Origin: Codonopsis lanceolata
Lineage: Eukaryota > Streptophyta > Magnoliopsida > Asterales > Campanulaceae
Length of the DNA: 64,000 nucleotides
Direction: 5' to 3'
Assembly: GCA_013146195.2 (NCBI GenBank)
Contig: CM028377.1
Span: 167,007,824 to 167,071,823, forward strand
Part shown: piece by piece, positions 56,577-64,000 of the stretch
Layout: every line of letters begins with the position of its first letter
How positions within the stretch are numbered: position 1 is the first letter of the stretch
Program-made: the position numbers and the translations under genes
Notes under the pieces: model-generated
Told to the model about the DNA's origin: nothing
Databases searched by the model: none
What the model saw: only the letters and a program-made list of their open reading frames with translations

Positions 56577-57828
56577 TGATCGTATCTTATTTTAATTATT
56601 CCTTGCAAGTGGACAAGACTATTGTAGAATAGCTCGAGAAGCAAGGGTCGAACCACAGAGACAAGAAGATCACAAATAACACGATTATTGGTAGCAATTA
56701 TTAAACTAAAGTGGTTTTTATATTGATTTTATCTAAACTAATTATTATACTAAAGTTAACTAAATTAGCAGCAATTACAGGTTATGAAGATCTTATGGTG
56801 GAGGGAAATCTAGGATTAGGGTTTCACTTGTATCTCCTCTATAGCTTATTTTGATAAAGTATCATTCAATTTCTTGGGTTCGTTCACGAAAGATAGATAT
56901 AGCCTATGGAATTCGTTCAGTCTCCATCTCCAAATAATTCATCCATTCTATATCCTTGGCACAAGAACATATGGATCCTACTGTCACTTAGGTCATATAT
57001 GAAACCTGACCCTAACTTATCACTCTCGTGCATCGATAGGTTAAATTTATCATGATGGTGAGCCAATGTATGACATATGCCTATTGGTCATGTAGTTATC
57101 CGCACCTCTAGGCCTTTATTACTCATGATTACATTCATTTGTTCAATGCGAGATAATAAAGGGTTTGATAAACACCACGATCAACAAGAATTGAATGAAT
57201 AAGAATAGATTAAAGCATAGATTCGTTACAAGTTACCTCCCAACTCCTAGATTAATGGATGTTTAGTTCATCCTCGAAGATGAACTGCACATGGAGATGA
57301 ATAAATACATGGATCGATCTTCAAAACTGTAATTACAACAACTAAACTATGTTATACAAGCTAAATCCTATCGTAGAACTGTTTAAAACTACTTCTTGGA
57401 CGTCCTTTGGCTTTGGCTATCGTCCTTTATTTATACCATGGAGTTGTAGGGCAATAGGAGTTTCAATCTGGCTCGAAAACCTCAAAAGGACGGATTTGGG
57501 TACCTTGCGGCCGCAAGGTCATTACCCCTTGCGTCCGCAAGGGTCTTGATTTCGGGGACTGCTTCTCTATCTACCTTGCGAAGGCAATGTCTAAACACCT
57601 TGCAGCCGCAAGGTGGCCAGTTTGACTTTCTGTCGTTTTTCTTCAATTTACACTTTGGCCCCTTCCTCGAAATCATCACTAAAAGCCTCATAACTCATAT
57701 AATTTCACCTAAAACCCTGAAACTCATAAATCAACTGAAAAACACATATCAGTAGCCAAAAGCCTCATGGAATCGCTCAATTTAAGTCATAAAAGTTCCC
57801 GATATCGACGTATAAAATACATCGATCA
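56577..57828 (-). mobile_element. Athila-like LTR, block B (3' LTR, 1252 bp)
   Basis: Near-identical to 24429-25682, inserted at the same base of the antisense ORF (GCAGTA|TGATCG). It contains the palindrome cluster near 57500-57615 and a TATAAATA complement near 57428-57435. Confidence 0.85.
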
Positions 57829-58250
57829 AATACCCCCAAACTTAAACTTTGCTCGTCCACGAGTAAACAATACTTATAAATACAAAAGCAAACAAAAATA
57901 ACGAAAATCTTTTTGGAGGGTGTCACTATTTACACTCCTTTAGAAGCCCACAAACTCAAGGAGACTCTTACGGGTGACTCGACTATGCAGATAAATACAA
58001 AAACTAATAAATAAAAAAGCAGGTAAAAATTAAACTAGAAACAATAAAACAAAAATCTTTTTGGATTCAACCTCAAGTCATAATAGCATGGCATAACAAA
58101 GTAGTCTCAGTCAGATGCTCACCACATATGTGCATACTAATCAAATAAAGCAACTGATTTATACTCAAACAGCTACCGGTCCTAATTTCTCCGTGTGTGT
58201 GTGATTACCAGTCATAGAGAATATCTTAACAAAAACAGTTTTATTAAGCT
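57829..58250 (-). mobile_element. Internal fragment of the Athila-like element, block B
   Basis: Purine tract plus AT-rich non-coding sequence as in 25683-26100. It ends abruptly at TTATTAAGCT (58250), where ORF3 sequence begins. Confidence 0.65.
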
Positions 58251-60094
58251 ATTTACTTGAGGTCTCGTCTCAACTACATCGCCATCATCTTCAAAGAGCT
58301 CTGCAACTGCATTGCTAATGTGAAGGATAGCCCTTCCAACAAAAGGCCCTTTGTCCAGCTAATCAACTCCTTACTAAGGGATATGCCTCAAATAAAGTCT
58401 GCTGTTATGCGAGACAAGCTCATCAAGGTCTTCAAAGAGAAACATCTGACTGCTACCTTCCTCAACAAATATGTTGATCATGAGAACAAGAGGAGGCAGC
58501 AAAGAGGGCTCCAAAACATTGCTGATGAAAAGCTACCAAAGCCCACCCCAATGATGGTCACGTGGTTCGACATGGACGTGCATGATAATGCCAGTGTAAG
58601 CATCCGTGCTGGCAAGGCAAGATTTGAGAAGGCAACCTCTACCATTGCTCGTGACATCCTGCAAGAAGCCTGAGAGCTAGCAGCAGAGTCAGAGCATATG
58701 TGGAAGCGGAGAAAGGCTGCTCAAGGCAAGAAGGCGATTGGTTTATCGCCAGATGAAACTGAAGTCTTGGCTGACATCTTTGCCAAGACAAAGGCTGATG
58801 TGGCCAACAAGGCTAGGCAGGAAGCAGAAATAGACGAGCTTCAGGCCAAATGGATTCGCAAGGAACTGAAGGCCAGTAAACGTGACAAGTCAGCTGGCAG
58901 CTCCTCTGCTGCTACTGGACACCCATCTTCTCCCCAGCCATCCAATCCTGAACCAACAACCTCCACTCCCAAGCCATCCCAAACCCCTAAACACAAACCA
59001 TCTTCTGACCAATCCTCACCTTCACCCAAGCCTAAACGCAGGCGATTGCGTAAAGGTCTAACGACCAAGCCACCAGCAGACAATATCATCTCTGCCGATG
59101 AAGCAGCTGGATCTCCTATCCAGCAGCTGATGCAGCAAAGGAAGTCTGCTGGAAACCAACCATCTACCCCTTCTCAACCCAATCCTACTGAGTCATCTAC
59201 TCAGATGGAATCATCCCCTCAGGAGGAGCCCATAACTTTTGAGGAGTCAATCCCTCAGGAGGAGCCTACCACCCTCTCCAGCCCCTCCATCTCTCTTCAA
59301 CTACTCTCCAAACCCTTCTACCCCATCTTCACCCCCTCGGAATCCAACCAACCCAACTACACCATCCGAATGAAACCAAATTAACCACTCCCACCCAAAC
59401 CAACCCCTCTACATAATTCGACCCAAGCCAACCCATTCCCTTGATCCTAACACCCTGGTTTCCCCTACCCTTTCCTCTATTTCTAAGAGGTTCCTCTTCG
59501 AACTCTCGTCAGTAGCAGAACTCTTTTCCAAGCTTGCTCCCCCTCCACCAGAACCCACCCCGTGAGACCAGAAGACCTTTCCTATCCCCCTCCTTCCTTC
59601 TGGTTCTCAACTGAACCCCTACCAACCTATTCAAATATCAGTGATCATGCAGACACTGATACTGAAATTCCCCCAATTAACCCCTCCTCCCTCCCCACCA
59701 TCATTCCAACTCATCATCTACCCATACCTTCCCTACACCCGACTCTTCCTCGACCTCAAACTCTAATACCCCACCTCTCCAGCAGCCATTCCGACCAGTT
59801 GGATCTGCTGCCTATGACACATCTGCTGCAACTTCTACTGAGCCTATTCTGGCGACCCTTCTCCATCCCAACTAGCAAACTCCCAAATCCTTAGCCGCTT
59901 GAATGCCATATACAATAGGTTGGGAGAACTTACAAGTATATCCACAGCTGCTTAGCTTGCAACAGCAACATCCAAGGCTGCCGACAGGAATGCCGCCATC
60001 CTCCACCAATTACAAGAGAATGCATAGACCAAGTTTGGAGAAATGCGGCATGAGTCTACCGATTTGAAAATAAACATGGAAGCTCAATGCAACT
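58251..60094 (+). pseudogene. SIRE-like copia third ORF, copy 3 (N-terminally cut)
   Basis: It starts inside the conserved core (RLNYIAIIFKELCNCIANVK, KRPFVQLINSLLRDMPQIKS) and runs to 58673, with a TGA there. 58698-59384 continues with an Ala/Lys helical stretch, a Ser/Pro-rich region and the basic motif KPKRRRLRKGL, as in copy 2. After stops, 59385-60094 contains SKRFLFELSSVAELFSKLAP and a coiled-coil-like end (RLNAIYNRLGELTSISTAA ... RNAAILHQLQENA) that copies 1 and 2 lack, so the complete protein had a C-terminal coiled coil. It is cut at 60095 by a LARD-like LTR. Function unknown. Confidence 0.75.
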
Positions 60095-61251
60095 TGTGAG
60101 ACCCCGAATCCTTATGTACTTGCTTGGATGAATTTACATTCATAATAACCATGTTTACAAGTTTACATGTGGCCACGGCGTTCTTAGTAGTTGTCGTCGT
60201 AAGTTTGATTCCCTGATTCGCGATTTTAGTTATCGTGTTGTGTTATTACTCAGTTAGTATTATTTTGATCCAAGGTTTGGCCCTGGATGACTAGGGGGAC
60301 CTTGGGGATTAACTTGGTATTATTTTGGTTTGGTCGTGTTTAAGTTTGAACACGCTCGTGTTTCATTTCCGGTGTGACTTGTGTATTCACCTCGGACATG
60401 ATAAGGCTGTAGTAATTTGGCAATAGTTTTCTATAGACAACTCGGAATTGAGATCCGTTTGATGCGTTAGAAACTAGACTTCAAGATCTTTCTAACCATA
60501 CCTCTTGCGTAATTTGGGAGTTGTATTTCAGTATATGTGCATTTTTTAAAGTTGACTAAATCAGTTATTTTCGGTATTTCCAACAATTTGAGTTTTGCCT
60601 TGCTTATTGGATTTACTTGGAGACCCTTAATGAATTTCACTAAACCTGAACTTAGACCTTAATTAGAGTGGATTAAGCCTAAGTTAAAATTTTAGCACTA
60701 AGTCCTCAATTAGGGATTTAATCTCACTTAAAAATTGATCTATAAAGGCTTGACACTTGTTTTCCACTCACTCTCTCACCTCTTAGTGTACCATGGCTGT
60801 AGAACTCCACTCATTACACCTCCTAAAATCAGATATTTACAGCCACCATGGATGAGAGCTTGAGTGTGGGAGATTCTTGGTGAGATTAGTGTGTGTTTTG
60901 TAATTTTCCGAAGATCCGGCCACCCGAGTTTGGATTCGAGACCACCCAATCGTAGCTATCGACTAGGAGACTAATAATCCTTACTTTGTTTTCCTTTTTC
61001 TCAGCCTTTTCTAGGCTTAAGGTATGCTTCTAATCCCTTAAAATTTGTATGGTCAATATAATGACATGCTCCCTTCATAATAGTTGTAGTATACATACTT
61101 AGGAAGACTTCTTGTGAAGTAGAAATCTTCATTTCAACAAGTTATAAATCTGGAAATTATGGGGCTGATTTGTTAAGTTATTAATTTGGGTTTGGGTAAA
61201 GCATGAATGTGGTTCTAATTGTGCTTAGGAGTAATTCTTGTGAAGGAACTC
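60095..61251 (+). mobile_element. Diverged LARD-like LTR, 5' part
   Basis: It begins TGTGAGACCCCGAATC, which matches the LARD LTR start TGTAAGACCCCGAATC (minus strand from 30758). Further matches include GTCGTCGTAAGT and GATTCGCGATTTT. It is clearly a different subfamily and lies inside ORF3 copy 3. No coding frame. The right part of the LTR is lost at the LINE tail. Confidence 0.6.
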
Positions 61252-61960
61252 TTTATTTATTTATTTATTTTTTTAACGAAGCAGGGGTGGCACCCTGCGA
61301 GATTTTATTAATTGAAAATAAAAGGTACAAACTTGAGGGGGACAACCATCCTTGCCCTTTAAAGGGAGGACAAAGGAGCCTAACCTCGAAAGGAAATACA
61401 AGATAAACAAAACAGAAGCCAATAGGCTAAGACCTACTTCTAATATAAGGAGTACCAGACTTATCCAATAAAATAGAGCCACAGATACAAGAAGGAACAT
61501 TACAGATGTCATGGAATTGAGAAGAGGATTCAGAGTCACAGCCCAGATTGGCAAGGAGATCCGCAACACTATTGGCCTCCCTATAGCAGTGAGAAATTTT
61601 AAAGTCCATATCCTTCTGAATATCCCAAACTTGATGAAGGATAGCCCAGCAAGGCCAAGGAATTTTATGGTTGGCCGTAAGACAACCAACAAGAACTTTA
61701 GAATCCAATTCAATGAAAGCTCCTCTATATCCAGCATCTCTAAGCCAAAGGACACCTTCCAACAAAGCTCTAGCTTCAGCAACAGTGTTAGTAGAATTAC
61801 CATAGAAGGAAGAATAAGCATAAATGAAATCCGCAGAATAGTCACGAATGATACCACCTCCCCCACTCGAACCCGGATTGCCACGGGAAGCACCATCAGA
61901 GTTGAGTTTGACAAAGGGAGAAGGGGGCTTAATCCATCTTATAACCCGAAGAAGGGGAAG
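61252..61960 (-). mobile_element. 5'-truncated LINE (L1-type) 3' end with (AAAT)n tail
   Basis: On the minus strand it ends CCCCTGCTTCGTTAAAAAAA followed by AAAT repeats (61252-61274), a typical plant LINE 3' end, preceded by the RNase H frame. The 5' side is cut at 61960. Target-site duplication not clear. Confidence 0.75.
61427..61960 (-). CDS. RNase H (RVT_3-type) domain of a plant LINE
   Basis: Open from the truncation at 61960 to a stop at 61427, about 177 residues. It has the plant LINE RNase H pattern: FVKLNSDGASRGNPGSSGGG with IIRDYSADF (first Asp), TVAEARALLEGVLWLRDAGY (Glu), FIELDSKVLVGCL (second Asp) and CYREANSVADLLANLG (last Asp). All acidic catalytic positions are present. This domain forms the C-terminus of L1-type ORF2, after RT, and the RT is missing here. 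It has no stop or frameshift in 534 bases, so the insertion looks fairly young. An RNase H-only host gene is less likely given the A-rich tail. Confidence 0.8.
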   Translation of the reverse strand, partial: LPLLRVIRWIKPPSPFVKLNSDGASRGNPGSSGGGGIIRDYSADFIYAYSSFYGNSTNTVAEARALLEGVLWLRDAGYRGAFIELDSKVLVGCLTANHKIPWPCWAILHQVWDIQKDMDFKISHCYREANSVADLLANLGCDSESSSQFHDICNVPSCICGSILLDKSGTPYIRSRS

Positions 61961-62440
61961 ACTGATTTATACTCAAACAGCTACCGGTCCTAATTTCTCC
62001 ATGTGTGTGTGTGATCACCAGTCATAGAGAATATCTTAACAAAAATAGTTTTATTAAGCTAAGCACCACATTCATATGAAAATGAGAGTTTACTTAAAAC
62101 CAATGCAACATAGAGTATGAGATCTACCATCCAAACCCGGTCTATTACAGAAAGAGAGATCACCTAGGATTTCAAAAACTTATACATCCATCCCATGCAC
62201 TTCTATGTATGACATACATTACTCTCCTATCCCAATTACTTGTAATAGCTAAGATTATGCTAACACAGTGAGCTTGCGAATAATGTGAATATGAAGTGTA
62301 GATCAATTTTACATGTCTTACCATCAAAATAACAAACACAACCATTGGCAAGAAGATCAATAGGTCTTTAATAGCTTGTAATGTAAGGCCATGGTGTAGG
62401 GGGATATGATGGAAAGGTAAGAGAATACAAAGCAAGAGAG
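61961..62440. mobile_element. Athila-like internal fragment and unassigned sequence
   Basis: 61961-62139 matches 26006-26180 (block A) up to CATCCAAACCC; the first 100 bp also match 58153-58250. 62140-62440 continues where block A is interrupted by the LARD LTR, so it shows the uninterrupted sequence. No coding signal. Confidence 0.55.
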
Positions 62441-63713
62441 TGATCGATGTCTTATTTTAATTAAATACTTGCAAGTGGACAAGACTATTGTAGAATAGTT
62501 TTGGGAAGCAAGGGTCGAACCAAAGAGACAAGAAGATCGCAAATAGCACAATTATCGGTAGCAAATTATTAACCTAAGGGGGGTTTTATATTGATTTTAC
62601 TCTAAACTAATTATTATTCTAAAGTTAACTAATTTAGCAGCAATTACAGATTATGAAGATCTTATGGTGGAGGGAAATCTAGGATTAGGGTTTCACTTGT
62701 ATCTCCTCTATGGCTTATTTTAATAAAGTATCATTCAATTTCTTGCGTTCGTTCACAAAATATAGATATAGCCTGTCGAATTACCGTTTAGTCTCCAACT
62801 CCAAATAATTCGTCCATTCTATATCCTAGGCACAAGAACATATGATCCTAACTGTCACTTAGGTCATATATGGAACCTGACCCTAACTCATCACTCTCGT
62901 GCATCGATAGGTTCAATTTATCATGATGGTGAGCCAGTGTACGGCATATGCACATTGATCATTCAGTTATCCACACCTCTAGGCCTTTATTATTCACGAT
63001 TACATTCACTTGTTTAAAATGAAATAATAGAGGGATTGATAAACACCACAATCAACAAGAATTGAATGAATAAAAAAATATATAAAGCATAGATTCGATA
63101 CAAGTTACCTCCCAACTCCTAGATTAATGGATGTTTAGTTCATCCTTGAAGATGAACAACACATGGAGATGATTGAATACATGGATCGATCTTCAAAACT
63201 ATAATTACAATAACTAAATTATGTTATACACTCTAAATCCTATGCTAGAACTATCAAAAACTACTTCTTGGACCTTTTTGAGGTTTGGCTACCGTCCTTT
63301 ATTTATACCATGGAGTTGTAGGGGGTTTAGGAGTTTTAGTCTGGCTTGAAAACCTCCGAAAGTCGGTTCTGCCTACCTTGCGCCGCAAGGTCATTACTCC
63401 CTTGCGTCTGCAAGGGTCTTCAATATCCGAGGCTTGTTGTCTGAACTCACTGCCTACCTTGTGGAGGCAAGGTAAAAATACCTTGTGGCCGCAAGGTCTC
63501 CAGACTTCACCTTTTGTCGTTTCTTCTTCAATTTACACTTTGGCCCCTTCTTGGAATACTCACCAAAAAGCCTTATAATTTGTATACTTTCACCTAAAAT
63601 CCTGAAACTCATAAAACAACTGAAAAACACATATCAGTAGCCAAAAGCCTCGTGAAATCGCTCAATTTAAGTCATAAAAGTGCCCGAAATCGACGTATAA
63701 CATACATCGATTA
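62441..63713 (-). mobile_element. Athila-like LTR, third copy (1273 bp)
   Basis: Plus strand TGATCGATGT...ACATCGATTA, the last CA being mutated to TA. Same organisation as 24429-25682, with palindromes near 63376-63500 (the first damaged by a one-base loss) and TATAAATA complement near 63299-63306. A purine tract follows to the right. Confidence 0.8.
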
Positions 63714-63979
63714 AATACCCCCAAACTTAAACTTTACTCGTCCACGAGTAAACAATACTTATAAATACAAAAGCAATTAAACAAAAATAACGAAAATCTT
63801 GAAAAACACATATCAGTAGCCAAAAGCCTCGTGGAATCGTTTAATTTAAGTCATAAAAGTACCCGAAATCGACGTATAAAATACATCGATCAAATACCCC
63901 CAAACTTAAACTTTACTCGTCCACGAGTAAACAATACTTATAAATACAAAATCAATTAAACAAAAATAACGAAAATCTT
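63622..63979. repeat. 179-bp tandem duplication across the LTR inner edge
   Basis: 63622-63800 and 63801-63979 are direct copies differing at only a handful of bases. Each unit contains the last 92 bp of the LTR plus the polypurine tract and about 87 bp of interior. The second copy has the intact CGATCA end, the first CGATTA. Confidence 0.9.
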
Positions 63980-64000
63980 TTTGGAGGGTGATACTATTTA
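63980..64000. mobile_element. Start of further Athila-like interior at the window edge
   Basis: TTTGGAGGGTGATACTATTTA continues the interior seen at 25770 and 57913. The element runs out of the window. Confidence 0.5.

Noticed and set aside
60900..61250. Possible host exon near the stretch 'ccggccacccgagtttgg'
   Set aside because: It resembles the LARD LTR around 29750-29900 (CCGGCGA...GAGACCACC), so it belongs to the LTR relative.
1..64000. CRISPR arrays, bacterial operons, tRNA or rRNA genes
   Set aside because: No such structures seen; tRNA-like strings are primer binding sites of retrotransposons.

Overview
The window is nuclear DNA from a repeat-rich plant, most likely a eudicot. It is built almost wholly from nested, broken and duplicated LTR retrotransposons, plus one LINE tail, one probable CACTA transposon remnant, a solo LTR and one 100-N assembly gap. 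I found no convincing host gene, tRNA, rRNA or CRISPR array. The plant assignment rests on the lineages: SIRE-like and Tork-like Ty1/copia, Tat-type Ty3/gypsy with an extra archaeal-type RNase H, Athila-type Ty3/gypsy with a tRNA-Asp primer site, and a non-coding element with 4.6-kb LTRs.

Layout. 1-467: T-rich tandem repeat, then a CACTA-like fragment (465-801, minus). 1052-5185 (minus): 3' half of a SIRE-like copia element, with integrase end, RT and RNase H followed by a third ORF. 5187-13419 (plus): a second, more decayed copy of the same family facing away from the first, with LTR end, primer site, gag, pol and third ORF. 13420-26182, block A: Tork-like copia piece (minus), then a Tat gypsy element (plus) with an antisense ORF, then an Athila-like LTR (minus). 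26183-33468: non-coding long-LTR element (LARD-like), cut by the N gap at 33469-33568. 33569-41176: Athila gypsy element (minus). 41177-43074: inverted LARD LTR fragment. 43075-58250, block B: a second copy of block A with a longer Tork element and an 897-bp solo LTR inside the Tat gag. 58251-60094: a third copy of the SIRE third ORF. 60095-61251: LARD-like LTR piece. 61252-61960: LINE 3' end with an RNase H domain. 61961-64000: another Athila-like LTR with a 179-bp tandem duplication across its inner edge.

Most interesting: (1) the third ORF of the SIRE-like elements looks like a gene in its own right, with its own TATA box and an intron placed directly after the ATG in two diverged copies; (2) the Athila-like LTRs carry clusters of four 18-bp palindromes just upstream of the TATA box; (3) the LARD-like element has very long LTRs around only 1.57 kb of non-coding interior; (4) a Tork-like element keeps gag, protease and integrase but lacks RT and RNase H; (5) the A/B duplication preserves identical nested junctions. 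Coding frames are mostly interrupted, so almost everything is annotated as element remains. Similarities between copies were judged by eye, without alignment software.
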